49,028 nt of DNA, from assembly GCA_965219665.1 (NCBI GenBank), contig CBDCOD010000003.1:1-49028 (forward strand). The letters run 5' to 3'. A program made the translations under genes and the position numbers. Below, in pieces: positions 25,959 through 35,384 of the stretch. This DNA is from CBDCOD01 sp965219665 (lineage in GTDB: Bacteria; Pseudomonadota; Gammaproteobacteria; CAKMZV01). Below the pieces are notes generated by a model. That model did no database searches and was not told the origin of the DNA. It saw only the letters and a program-made list of their open reading frames with translations. Position 1 is the first letter of the stretch. Each line of letters opens with the position of its first letter.

Positions 25959-28371
25959 TGCGCAGAAAAAGCCGTGCAATCAAAAGTGCAATAAGGGCGG
26001 TCTTGTCGCGTTTGGATTTAGGCTGGATAGTCGGCTCGCTAAAATATTGGACTGAAAAAGAAATACAAGACACGCTCCTTAAAAATGATACTTTTTTGAG
26101 TAACCAATGGTCCTTACCTGAGCGCGTATTTATCTGGTGTGCAAGGCACTTTTTTTTGTCTAATGTGCTTATATTTCTACTTGCGGTAATCTGCTCTACT
26201 CTTATTGCAAAATACTACATGCCCCTTCAAGAACTCTTTCCTGAAACAGAAAAGGACTTGCATTCGCTACTTCATTTTCAACCCACGATATTTGGTGCTC
26301 AAGCCACGCTTCTTGGTTTGGTATTCCCGCTCGTGATTGCTTTTATTGGTATATTGTTGCAGGGCAAGTCTTCTAATGAATCAATGTGGATCAATCTATC
26401 GCCATCACTCTGGGTTTATGTTTGTGGGCTTTAGTGCTCTTGACGCTATTACTGCTATACGTTGTCTGTGTTGAAACTCTGTGATCCATGGCTGGGTCTC
26501 ATCAAGAACCAAAGTCTATTCAGCAAGCAGAAATGGCAGCAGTTATTCCCACTACGCTTTGGTTTATAGCGAATCCTCGCATTGTCTCGGCCGGTTTTTA
26601 TGGAAAACGATTGCCTTTTTGTCTTTGAACTGCCCGCATGGCAATGGTTGTTCAAGTACGCCATAAACGAAGTGCTTCTCGCGCGATATTAGAAATAGAC
26701 GTTTACCCCACCACTGCTTATCAGCAATTGAAAATGACCTCTTGTACCAACCTAAATGCAAAAATGTTAGAGTTGAAATTCTTCCCGCAGAAGAACTTAC
26801 AACATGAAGTATTTCATTGCTATTCCAACCAAATAATCACAAATGTGTGGTACAGAGTGCTTAATATGGGAATTCGGCTTTGGGTAATAGAATGCTACTT
26901 TAAAAACATAATTTCAACTATGTGTTCTTCGGCACAATGTGTCCCCGCAAAAAAACGAGAAGATACTTGGATCTTATCGTTTCCATTTCGTATTGACGGG
27001 TACTGCCAAAAAGACATACTATTGGCTAAAACAAATAACGATGGCATTAATTGGCTCTCTAAGTTATGCTTTCAAATCGCAGTGAGGACCTCTGCGAGAT
27101 CAGTTCAAAAGCATTTAACATTAAAACAGATGGTTGGAGCACTCGCTGGGCAGACTGAAGATTCCTTAAAAGAAAATAATGCTAGACAGTTTCAGTCAGC
27201 AAGAGATAGCCTTGTTGAATTCCAAACACAAATTCAGTCTTCAATGTTTTTTACTAATAGTGCGAGCAAGCCTTACAATTGGTTGTTACTCTCAAAAAAG
27301 AGCGGGTGGAGGGAAAGTTTTTTAGATGTATTTGTTTGGGAGTCTAGAAATATAGCCAAAGGTGTTACTCAAAGAATTCAGGATGATACTAAATATTATG
27401 AATCATGGTGCTATTTATATCCACACCTATTCGGCTTCCGAGAAGCAAATCCTCCTGCGCGAATAGCGGAAAGATACCTTAGTGGACATTACCAAATATG
27501 GAGAGAACTAATGTCTTGGACTGTTGGATTCAATAAAAATGATATTGTTTCTGCTGAATTAAGGGATAGAGTGATTAAGGACTTCATAGGCAGTTGGGAG
27601 TTTTGGGGGAGATTATTAAATAAGGAATTCAAGTCAGTTAAAAGCAACGAGTTTTTAATTGCCACACATCATGTTAATTGCACAAGTTACATGATCATTC
27701 ATGCCTGCAAATATAGTAACACTGATGCTGCAAGATGGGCAACTGATGTACATTAATTTATTGGTTTGAATTGTTTACAGAAAAGTCAACATGAATATCA
27801 CCACTATGGTTGGCACCACGAATTAATAAACCTGGGTATTCTGCAACTTGATTCTGATCATGCGTTGCGCAAATCAATTGCATCAAGTAGTGAGTTTAAC
27901 GAGGCAGAAGTAACAGTAGTTGCCCTGAGAAATTATTGGATAGATATTCGTTATCTCACGGCTGCCTACTTGTTAGCCACATCAGAAAACAAAAGGGAGC
28001 ACAAACAGTTGATTGAGGCTTTAGTCTCAGGAAATCGTCTGGAGCCTACGAGAGAGACCAAAGATTCACCAAACGCCACCAGTGCTAAGGAACTTTTGGG
28101 GGTCTATCTCAGGCAATATGGATATTGGGACGGACAATTTAGTTATAGTGTTCGTTTGGAGCGGCATCTTGAGAGTTTGGTTAGAATAGAAAGACCAGCA
28201 AGGGTGCCTAACAGAATATACATAGTTTCTGGGTCAAAGAAAGAACAATATTTACCAAAATTCTTTCAGATTATGGGCATAGGCTTAACTATTGATTCAG
28301 TCAAATTTAGCCTAGATCAAATGCGGATTCAGTTTTTTAAAGTCGGATGCTATAACTTACGTCAATCTTAA
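25958..28371 (+). pseudogene. Large membrane-anchored protein gene, multiply frameshifted
   Basis: The region codes throughout but changes frame repeatedly. 25958-26434 gives an N-terminal basic segment and two membrane helices (FFLSNVLIFLLAVICST; LLGLVFPLVIAFIGILL). The next frame adds a third (LGLCLWALVLLTLLLLYVV, about 26410-26470). Then come soluble pieces in other frames (DPWLGLIKNQSLFSKQKWQQ near 26483; LSAIENDLLYQPKC near 26730) and a long one, about 26830-28371, interrupted by a TAA at 27754-27756. That part contains RIAERYLSGHYQIWRELM and YHHYGWHHELINLGIL. The original protein would be about 790 residues. I do not recognise the family. The association with hsdM remnants suggests a former accessory or defence locus. 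Repeated lesions show that it is dead. Confidence 0.65.
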
Positions 28372-28387
28372 AAATACGATTTCGGAG

Positions 28388-29305
28388 TTGAAAACAATAA
28401 TAAACATTAATGAATCCACCATCAACGCTGTTGCTGAATACTTTGATATTGAACAGGAAGAGGCTGAGAAAAGATCAAAGTTGTTTATTGCCTCTATTAC
28501 GGAATGTATTGCCGAACTTAAAGACGAGGAGAACTCGAAAATTATTAATGCTCCGCTTGACGAAGAACGCTTACGACAATTCGGGGTAGCAGCCTCAGGG
28601 TCAACGTTCACTGTATCCAACGGGCCTATGCCGCTGGCCCTGTTTCAAGACATTAAACCTATTAAACATTTTGACGGCAGTATGGTTGATACAGATATTG
28701 TGGATTACCGCAAAAGTGTAGTTTCAAAAGGAATACAAGCAAATATAGCTATTAATGAAGATGAATGGCTAAACAATATAGTATCAGAAAGGGCGGCAGA
28801 GGCTTGCTTTCAGCAATTACTTAAGCAGTGCCCTTGGAAAACAGAGCAGTTTGAGGATGCTATTAGTCTGATTCGGCGAGCCGTGGACGATGGCCAATCG
28901 CTTAAGAGCAAAGGGCTTACGCCCATTATGTTCATCGGTCCCTGGAATGTATATGAATTAATAGATTCATCCAGATGGCAGCACGGGAACAAAGAGAAGC
29001 ACTTACCTTATGATGATATATCTGTAGAGAGAAATAAGCCTGCTGAATACGTCTGTCATCTTGCCGGCATTGAAATATATAGATTTCCGTTTATGGGTGA
29101 ACAGCTTTCAGTACTCCTTGGCAAGGAAGCCTTCAAAAAAATGAAGGTTAAGCAATTTGAGAAGGGAAGGTATGTTGACGTGACCTTTAAGCAGGAAAAT
29201 AAAACCGACTTAACGGGCACGCTGTCGCTTTCGTTTGAAATGGAGTGTGAATTTGATAATACGGAGTGTTTTAGATACATCAGCTCTGTTTCAAATAATT
29301 GGTAA
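28388..29305 (+). CDS. Hypothetical protein downstream of the membrane-protein remnant
   Basis: A 305-residue ORF that I do not recognise. The N-terminal 50 residues are helical and charged (NAVAEYFDIEQEEAEKRSKL). The middle has ERAAEACFQQLLKQCPW, and the C-terminal half is beta-rich (LTPIMFIGPWNVYELIDSSR, then LAGIEIYRFPFMGEQLSVLL), ending in strands. No catalytic motif or signal peptide is visible. The start is uncertain: TTG 28388 is formal, with GGAG only one base before it, and the frame is open further upstream across a T-run at 28333-28338. It may therefore once have been joined to the preceding gene. A hairpin follows the stop. Confidence 0.6.
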   Translation: MKTIININESTINAVAEYFDIEQEEAEKRSKLFIASITECIAELKDEENSKIINAPLDEERLRQFGVAASGSTFTVSNGPMPLALFQDIKPIKHFDGSMVDTDIVDYRKSVVSKGIQANIAINEDEWLNNIVSERAAEACFQQLLKQCPWKTEQFEDAISLIRRAVDDGQSLKSKGLTPIMFIGPWNVYELIDSSRWQHGNKEKHLPYDDISVERNKPAEYVCHLAGIEIYRFPFMGEQLSVLLGKEAFKKMKVKQFEKGRYVDVTFKQENKTDLTGTLSLSFEMECEFDNTECFRYISSVSNNW

Positions 29306-29320
29306 TGGCGTGCTTATTTT

Positions 29321-29349
29321 ATATCCGAAAAAATGGTTTTTTTGGATAT
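29321..29349 (+). terminator. A/T-rich hairpin after the 28388 gene
   Basis: ATATCC-G-AAAAAA pairs with TTTTTTT-GGATAT around TGG, giving a 12-13-bp stem starting 16 bases after the stop codon. The stem is A/T-rich and has no following U-tract outside it, so it is at best a weak terminator. Confidence 0.35.
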
Positions 29350-29432
29350 GAGACTACTGCCATTGCTCTGCATTAAGGGTAGTACCAAGCCCCTAAAGAT
29401 GCTTTTTATTTTTATTGTAAAGGTATGCCATC

Positions 29433-29509
29433 ATTCCTCTCCTGTTGCGCGCCACCTTATTTAAACCCTGTCAGGTCGGGGCGGGGCTGCCTCACCAAGG
29501 GAGAGGAAT
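29433..29509 (+). ncRNA. Structured RNA candidate, SRP (4.5S)-like
   Basis: ATTCCTCTCC (29433-29442) pairs perfectly with GGAGAGGAAT (29500-29509), closing a 77-nt stem. Inside is AAACCCTGTCAGGTC, the usual 5' half of the SRP RNA apical domain. The 3' half reads GGGGCGGGGCTGCC instead of the conserved GGAAGGAAGCAGCC, so the expected tetraloop and the A-rich symmetric loop are altered. It lies in a 224-base gap between convergent genes. It may be a divergent or decayed SRP RNA, or an unrelated hairpin. Confidence 0.35.
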
Positions 29510-29529
29510 TATCATGCGCTATGGCGTGT

Positions 29530-31218
29530 TTAGTTGGAGTTTGGGTTGGGGTTTTTCTGTTCTGGTTTCATGAGGGGGAATAGGATGACGTCACGAATAC
29601 TGGCACTGTCTGTAAATAGCATAACCAAGCGGTCAATGCCAATGCCCTCGCCTGCTGTTGGGGGTAGCCCATACTCTAAGGCGTTAATGTAGTCTCTGTC
29701 ATATAGCATCGCTTCTTCGTCGCCGCTGGCGTGGTCTGCTGCTTGCTGCTTGAAGCGATCGGCTTGATCTTCTGCATCGTTTAATTCTGAGAAGCCGTTA
29801 GCAATTTCACGCCCGCCTACAAATAATTCAAAACGATCAGTGAGTGCATCGTCTGTGTCGTTGCGCCGTGCTAGTGGAGAGGTTTCTGCGGGGTAGTGGG
29901 TGATGAAGGTGGGTTGTAGTAAGGTTTCTTCTACTGCCAGTTCAAACAGTTCTACTTGTAATTTTCCAAATCCAACATTATCAGGGCAGCTGACGTTTTG
30001 TTGCTGTAGTACAGTGCGCAACAGTGATTCATCACGCGCTTTATCTTTTAATTGTGGAAATGCCTCAACGACCGCTTCCTCTAAGCGCAACCGCTGAAAA
30101 GGTTGTGCCCAGTCAATTTCAATGCCCTGCCACATCATTTTGTGCTGCCCTAAGACGCGCTGCGCTAATTGCTGCAGTAGCTCTTCGGTTAGGTCCATAA
30201 AGTGTTCAAAAGTTGCATAGGCTTGATAAAATTCCAGCATCGTAAATTCGGGGTTATGGCGGGTGGATAACCCTTCGTTACGAAAATTGCGGTTGATTTC
30301 AAAGACGCGATTAAAGCCACCAACAATCAAGCGTTTCAAGTACAACTCTGGTGCAATGCGCAAGTATAAGTCCATATCTAAGGCATTGTGATAGGTGGCA
30401 AAAGGTTTGGCAGCTGCCCCACCTGCAAGTGGCTGCATCATTGGTGTTTCTACTTCTAAGTACTCTCTGTTTTGAAAAAATGTGCGGATTTCCTGCACAA
30501 TTTTTGCGCGCGTTTCAAAGACAGCGCGTACTTTCTGGTTAGCAATCAAGTCAACATAACGTTGGCGGTAGCGCTGCTCAATATCTTTTAGTCCATGGTA
30601 TTTATCGGGCAGTGGATTTAATGCCTTCACTAACAGGGCAAAAGCGGAAACTTCAACGCTTAGCTCTCCTTTTTGGGTATAAAACAGTACACCCTCAACT
30701 GCCACTATATCCCCTAAATCTAACTGCTTAAACTGTTTATAGTCTGCGGCATCAGCAAGATTATCACGCGCTATATAAACTTGTAGTTGCTTGCCACTAT
30801 CTTGTATATGCGCGAATGCAGCCTTACCCATAATGCGCTTACTGACTAACCTGCCCGCTACTTTAACAGTTTGATTTGCTGGTAAGTCACTTTCTTGGGT
30901 GTGGCGCGCTTGAATAGCAGCTACTGTGTCTGAGGGTACAAAATCATTTGGGAAGGCACTGCCTTGCTGACGCAGTTGACGTAATTTCAATATGCGATGC
31001 AGCTTTTCGTCCCGCTTGGCTATATCTATTAACTGCTTTTTTAGCCCTTGAATTTGCCCTTTAGGGCTTTGCTTTTCATCCCATGCCTTAGCCTGTTTAT
31101 ACACTATGGTATCATCTGAAGAAAGCAGCTGACCTATTAGCTGCTCACCTTCACGTACTATATGCACTGTGATATCACCCCAATCAGACGTAAGGGTCTG
31201 CTCTAACTCTATTCCCAT
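29530..31218 (-). CDS. lysS: Lysyl-tRNA synthetase, class II
   Basis: A 562-residue class II synthetase. After an OB-fold anticodon domain (VKVAGRLVSKRIMGKAAFAH) come motif 1 (LEVETPMMQPLAGGAAAKPF), motif 2 (FEINRNFRNEGLSTRHNPEF) and motif 3 (GIGIDRLVMLF). It charges tRNA-Lys. The usual bacterial protein begins about 65 residues later, near KLRQLRQQGSAFPNDF. Here an extra N-terminal segment (MGIELEQTLTSDWGDITVHI onward, with a Lys-rich helix QGLKKQLIDIAKRDEKLHR) is in frame, with no better start in between. The extension could be a small added domain. The PP0621-type gene lies 8 bases upstream, so the two may be co-transcribed. Confidence 0.95.
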   Translation of the reverse strand: MGIELEQTLTSDWGDITVHIVREGEQLIGQLLSSDDTIVYKQAKAWDEKQSPKGQIQGLKKQLIDIAKRDEKLHRILKLRQLRQQGSAFPNDFVPSDTVAAIQARHTQESDLPANQTVKVAGRLVSKRIMGKAAFAHIQDSGKQLQVYIARDNLADAADYKQFKQLDLGDIVAVEGVLFYTQKGELSVEVSAFALLVKALNPLPDKYHGLKDIEQRYRQRYVDLIANQKVRAVFETRAKIVQEIRTFFQNREYLEVETPMMQPLAGGAAAKPFATYHNALDMDLYLRIAPELYLKRLIVGGFNRVFEINRNFRNEGLSTRHNPEFTMLEFYQAYATFEHFMDLTEELLQQLAQRVLGQHKMMWQGIEIDWAQPFQRLRLEEAVVEAFPQLKDKARDESLLRTVLQQQNVSCPDNVGFGKLQVELFELAVEETLLQPTFITHYPAETSPLARRNDTDDALTDRFELFVGGREIANGFSELNDAEDQADRFKQQAADHASGDEEAMLYDRDYINALEYGLPPTAGEGIGIDRLVMLFTDSASIRDVILFPLMKPEQKNPNPNSN

Positions 31219-31226
31219 AAATTATT

Positions 31227-31433
31227 CTATAAACAGTTTTTGCAATAATATGTATTGCCTTTTTGCTTTAATTGTGAAACAGGCATGTGTAAGCCGCAGC
31301 GCGAACATGCTTCTAAGCGTTTCGTCTCCTGTGATTGCTCAGCACCCTTCTTTGCTTTCTTCAACAGATGCTGCAAAAAACGATATAGTAGATAAAGCGC
31401 GCCAACTACAATGACTAATCTTACAATACCCAT
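31227..31433 (-). CDS. PP0621-family small membrane protein with zinc ribbon
   Basis: A 68-residue protein: one N-terminal membrane helix (MGIVRLVIVVGALYLLYRF), a basic linker, and a C-terminal zinc ribbon with CSRCG and CKNC. This layout matches the PP0621 family of unknown function. The frame is open further upstream to 31613, but that part lies over the nadE coding region on the other strand and has no family match, so ATG 31433 is chosen. It overlaps nothing on its own strand, sits 8 bases before lysS, and diverges from nadE across only 28 bases. Confidence 0.75.
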   Translation of the reverse strand: MGIVRLVIVVGALYLLYRFLQHLLKKAKKGAEQSQETKRLEACSRCGLHMPVSQLKQKGNTYYCKNCL

Positions 31434-31461
31434 GCTCACTATTGTACCGCGAAATAGAACT

Positions 31462-33033
31462 ATGCTGAATCTTGCAATTGCTTTTGCCCCAATAAATACG
31501 ACTGTAGGTGCTCTATCTGCAAACTGTAAAAAAATAGTAGATGCCATCCATGCAGCACGCGCAGCACAGGCAGATGTTGTGTTATTCCCTGAGCTGTGCT
31601 TAACAGGATACATCCCAGAAGATTTGCTACTGCGCGCTGATTTTCAGCAAGCCATTGAAAATCACCGTGAAGAGCTAATACAAGCAAGCATAAATATTAC
31701 TGCTATTGTAGGCTTGCCAACATGGCAAGCAGGGTGTTGCTTTAATAGTGCCCTTGTGCTACAGAATGGGCAGTGTGTTGGCATCTATCACAAAAATCAT
31801 CTACCTAACTATGGTGTGTTTGATGAAAAGCGCTATTTTGTGGAGGGCGATAGCCCGCTACATATTCGCATCAATGATACTATCTGCTCTGTCTGTATCT
31901 GTGAAGATTTATGGCATCCATCGACTGCAAAAAAACTGGCAGCCCAAGCAGACTGCCTACTGAGTTTAAATGCCTCTCCTTTTGAAATGAAAAAGCACGA
32001 GAACCGCATTAAAACAATGGAGCAAACGGCAGCTGCTAACAACTGTGCGATTGCCTATTGCAATATGACAGGTGGGCAGGATGAAGTGGTTTTTGATGGC
32101 GACTGCTTTATAATTGATGAACAAGGACAGCAAACCTATCAATCCCCTTTTTTTGCTGACCGTGTACTGATAGCGAACGCACATACAGTGGGTAAATCGA
32201 TAAATGATGCTATTCTTTTAACACGCCTACATCAAGCACTCACGCTCAGCATTCAAGACTATGTGTATAAGAATGGTTTTGAAAAAATCGTGCTGGGGCT
32301 GTCAGGTGGCATTGACTCCGCGCTCTGTCTCAGCCTCTGTACGAGCGCATTAGGTAATAGCAATATTACCGCAGTAACTATGCCATCGATACATACCGCA
32401 TCGCTGAGCATCGAACTCGCTGAACAACAGTGCAAAACACTGGGGGTTGAATTGCTTAACCTTCCAATCAGGGCAGTTGTAGATAGCTTCACAGAAACAC
32501 TGCAAGGCACACAGGATACTGCGCTACATACCATCACCTATCAAAACCTACAGGCACGTACACGTGGTACACTACTGATGGGATTGGCGAATGAGCACCA
32601 TTCTTTAGTAATTACCACAGGTAATAAAAGCGAATATGCCACTGGGTACTGTACACTATACGGTGATATGGCAGGTGCATTTGCTCCCTTAAAAGATTTA
32701 GACAAAACGACTGTTTATAGCCTCGCTCGCCATATCAACGATACAATACAGCAAGAACATATACCGCAAGCAGTGATCGATCGTCCACCGACAGCAGAAT
32801 TGATAGATAACCAGAAAGATAGCGACAGCCTGCCAGAATATGATACCTTGGATGATTGGCTGCGCACCATGATAGAAGCAGATAGTGCGCATCAGAATGA
32901 AGCCCAGTTAGCCATGCTTAGAAAAATCGTCCTCAATGAGTATAAACGCAGACAAAGTGCACCTGGACCAAAAATGAGTCCTCGCGCCTTCGGCAGAGAA
33001 AGACGCTATCCCATAACCCAAGCTTTTTTCTAA
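31462..33033 (+). CDS. nadE: Glutamine-dependent NAD synthetase
   Basis: A 523-residue two-domain NAD synthetase. The N-terminal nitrilase-type glutaminase has E44 (LFPELCLTGY), K111 (YHKNHLPNYGVF) and C147 (CICEDLWHP). The C-terminal ATP-pyrophosphatase domain has LGLSGGIDSALCL and TGNKSEYATGYCTLYGDMAG. It amidates deamido-NAD using ammonia tunnelled from glutamine. I start at ATG 31462 (MLNLAIAFAPINTTVG), which matches the family N-terminus; an in-frame ATG at 31411 would add 17 unrelated residues overlapping the divergent gene. ubiB follows after 28 bases on the same strand. Confidence 0.95.
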   Translation: MLNLAIAFAPINTTVGALSANCKKIVDAIHAARAAQADVVLFPELCLTGYIPEDLLLRADFQQAIENHREELIQASINITAIVGLPTWQAGCCFNSALVLQNGQCVGIYHKNHLPNYGVFDEKRYFVEGDSPLHIRINDTICSVCICEDLWHPSTAKKLAAQADCLLSLNASPFEMKKHENRIKTMEQTAAANNCAIAYCNMTGGQDEVVFDGDCFIIDEQGQQTYQSPFFADRVLIANAHTVGKSINDAILLTRLHQALTLSIQDYVYKNGFEKIVLGLSGGIDSALCLSLCTSALGNSNITAVTMPSIHTASLSIELAEQQCKTLGVELLNLPIRAVVDSFTETLQGTQDTALHTITYQNLQARTRGTLLMGLANEHHSLVITTGNKSEYATGYCTLYGDMAGAFAPLKDLDKTTVYSLARHINDTIQQEHIPQAVIDRPPTAELIDNQKDSDSLPEYDTLDDWLRTMIEADSAHQNEAQLAMLRKIVLNEYKRRQSAPGPKMSPRAFGRERRYPITQAFF

Positions 33034-33061
33034 ACCATAAACTAATAAAAAAACATAAACC

Positions 33062-34657
33062 ATGATTGGAACACTTTGGCGATTACACCGCATCCTCTTA
33101 CAACACAACCTACATACCCTACTCAAACCCTTACCTGCGTGGCGATATATCGCCCCGTTGCTTATGCTATCGCCTTATTACTGGCTACCCCACAGCAACA
33201 AGAAATTACAGCGTGGACAGGCGTTTAAATCTGCACTGATTGAAGCGGGAACTATTTTCATTAAATTAGGACAAGCACTCTCTGCACGGCGCGATTTTGT
33301 CCCTGCCGATATTGCTGATGCCATACGCGATTTACAGGATAGGTGCCCGCCTGTTGAATATCACTTGATTGAGCGTATAATCCAAAAAGAATATGGTGCT
33401 AAGCCCAGCGAATACTTTCAAGATTTCAACCCTGAGCCGATAGCCTCTGCCTCCATTGCACAAGTACATAGTGCCCAGTTATCAAGTGGTGAGAAGGTAG
33501 TTGTTAAATTAGTGCGTCCTGACATCCAAAAGCGCATAAACCATAGCGTACGTACTATGAGGCATCTGGCGTTCTTGCTACACCACCTCTTACCCAATCG
33601 CTCTACTCTACGCCCATTAGAGGTCGTAGAAGAGTTTGCCTCCACTTTGCACAATGAAACAAATATGCTGCGTGAAGCCTCCAACGCAAGCGTTATCGCA
33701 CGCAATTTTGCTAATGATGATACGATGTACACCGCCAAAATATACTGGCAACACACTAAACCAAATATATTGGTTATGGAGTATATTGAGGGCATTCCTG
33801 TAACCAATATCAAAGCACTTGAAAGTGCAGGTATAGAGCGCAAAACATTAGCAGAAAATGGGGTGCTTATTTTCTTTAAGCAGGTCTTTCGCGATAATCT
33901 ATTCCATGCAGATATGCACCCTGGCAATGTGTTTGTTGGCTTAGATGGTCGCTACAAAGCGATAGATTTTGGTATAGTTGGCTCTCTCAACGAAAGCGAT
34001 AAACGCTATCTGGCAGAAAATTTTATTGCCTTCTTCAATCAAGACTATCACCGCGTTGCACAATTGCACCTTGATTCGAATTGGGTACACCCTGATACAC
34101 GAGTACAGGAATTGGAAGCGGCAATCCGATCTGTGTGTGAGCCGATTATGGGGCTGCCGCTCAGTCAGATTTCATTTGGGAAATTCCTACTACAGTTGTT
34201 CCAAGTTGCCAAGCAGCACGGCATGCAAGTACAACCCCAGTTAGTATTGCTACAAAAGACTCTCTTTAATATTGAAGGCTTAGGGCGACAACTCTACCCT
34301 GATTTAGACCTGTGGGAAACTGCTAAACCATTTTTAGAAAATTGGCTGCGCCAGCACTATAGCCCGCGTACATTGCTTAGGGATCTTAAAGTCCATTGGC
34401 CTGCTATTCGCCAAGAGTTGCCACATATTATTAAGAAACAACTACAGAATACACCTGTACAGTCAGTACCCGCCCCGCGCACAAATAATGTACAGCATTC
34501 TGTTCTTGCTGTTGGTTTTCTATTAGGCGGCATTCTGTGCCTACAAAGCGATGCTGGCACAATCACGCCCTTTATCGCACAGGGCATACCTGCTTCTTCC
34601 TTTGTCCTATTTGGCGCTTCGGCCTGGATGCTGCTTAAAACGCGCAGAAAGAACTAA
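33062..34657 (+). CDS. ubiB: Ubiquinone biosynthesis protein kinase UbiB (ABC1/ADCK family)
   Basis: A 531-residue UbiB. It has the family KxGQ motif (FIKLGQALSARRDFVP, K68), the Ala-rich loop region (ASIAQVHSAQL), VVKLVRP with the ATP-anchoring Lys, the catalytic segment NLFHADMHPGNVFV and the metal DFG-like AIDFGIVG. Two C-terminal hydrophobic segments (VLAVGFLLGGILCLQ and ASSFVLFGASAWMLL) anchor it in the inner membrane. UbiB is an atypical kinase/ATPase needed for ubiquinone synthesis. It is close behind nadE; the usual ubiE-ubiJ neighbours are not present here. The downstream gene is convergent. Confidence 0.93.
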   Translation: MIGTLWRLHRILLQHNLHTLLKPLPAWRYIAPLLMLSPYYWLPHSNKKLQRGQAFKSALIEAGTIFIKLGQALSARRDFVPADIADAIRDLQDRCPPVEYHLIERIIQKEYGAKPSEYFQDFNPEPIASASIAQVHSAQLSSGEKVVVKLVRPDIQKRINHSVRTMRHLAFLLHHLLPNRSTLRPLEVVEEFASTLHNETNMLREASNASVIARNFANDDTMYTAKIYWQHTKPNILVMEYIEGIPVTNIKALESAGIERKTLAENGVLIFFKQVFRDNLFHADMHPGNVFVGLDGRYKAIDFGIVGSLNESDKRYLAENFIAFFNQDYHRVAQLHLDSNWVHPDTRVQELEAAIRSVCEPIMGLPLSQISFGKFLLQLFQVAKQHGMQVQPQLVLLQKTLFNIEGLGRQLYPDLDLWETAKPFLENWLRQHYSPRTLLRDLKVHWPAIRQELPHIIKKQLQNTPVQSVPAPRTNNVQHSVLAVGFLLGGILCLQSDAGTITPFIAQGIPASSFVLFGASAWMLLKTRRKN

Positions 34658-34702
34658 AAAAACACGTACTATATACCGAAGAAGCAGTGCTTAATGCACC
34701 GC

Positions 34703-35350
34703 TTATGCTCCCAATGCCTGTAAAATATTTTTCTCAATAGTCGCCATGTCGCCAGTACCATTAACGACCTCATAACGACACTCTTTTTGCCGCGCTAATG
34801 TTTGATAAAAACTGGTCAGCGGCTTAGTCATTTTATGGTATACCTTTAGGCGTTCCAGCACTGTTTCCTTCTGGTCATCAGGGCGCTGAATTAACGCTTC
34901 TCCCGTTACATCATCCTTACCTTCAACTTTAGGCGGATTAAATATGGTATGGTAAGTACGACCAGAAGACTTATGTACACGCCGACCACTCAAACGACGT
35001 ACCAACTCTTCATCAGGCACCATAATTTCTATCACCATATCCACTAATATCCCTTCCTGCTGCATTGCCTCTGCTTGTGCTATAGTACGCGGAAAGCCAT
35101 CCAGCAAAAATCCGTTGGCGCAATCTGGCTTGCTGACGCGCTCCTTGACCAGACCAATAATCACCTCATCAGGAACCAAATCACCACTTTTCATATAGCG
35201 CTCAGCACTTTTTCCCAGATTAGTCCCAGCTGCAACTGCTTGCCGCAACATATCACCAGTAGATATTTGCACAATAGATAAGTGATCAATGATTTTTTGC
35301 GCTTGCGTTCCCTTTCCTGCTCCTGGTGGACCTAAAAAAACAATTTTCAT
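34703..35350 (-). CDS. adk: Adenylate kinase
   Basis: A 215-residue long-form adenylate kinase. The P-loop GPPGAGKGTQ is at the N-terminus, with the AMP site STGDMLR and the GFPRT motif following. The LID (GRRVHKSSGRTYHTIFNPP) lacks zinc cysteines, as is usual in gammaproteobacteria. It interconverts AMP, ADP and ATP in the cytoplasm. A ribosome site (AGGAGG-like, TAAGGAGGTAAATT) precedes ATG 35350. It is convergent with ubiB and 34 bases downstream of an ABC ATPase gene on the same strand. Confidence 0.97.
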   Translation of the reverse strand: MKIVFLGPPGAGKGTQAQKIIDHLSIVQISTGDMLRQAVAAGTNLGKSAERYMKSGDLVPDEVIIGLVKERVSKPDCANGFLLDGFPRTIAQAEAMQQEGILVDMVIEIMVPDEELVRRLSGRRVHKSSGRTYHTIFNPPKVEGKDDVTGEALIQRPDDQKETVLERLKVYHKMTKPLTSFYQTLARQKECRYEVVNGTGDMATIEKNILQALGA

Positions 35351-35384
35351 AATTTACCTCCTTAATTTCAAATTAGGATATAGC

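Noticed and set aside
28388..29305. HK97-fold/encapsulin-like shell protein
   Set aside because: Only a vague beta-rich resemblance; no family motif or cargo gene supports it.
31434..31613. Longer N-terminus for the PP0621-type gene
   Set aside because: The extra part overlaps the strongly coding start of nadE on the other strand and does not look like a protein domain.
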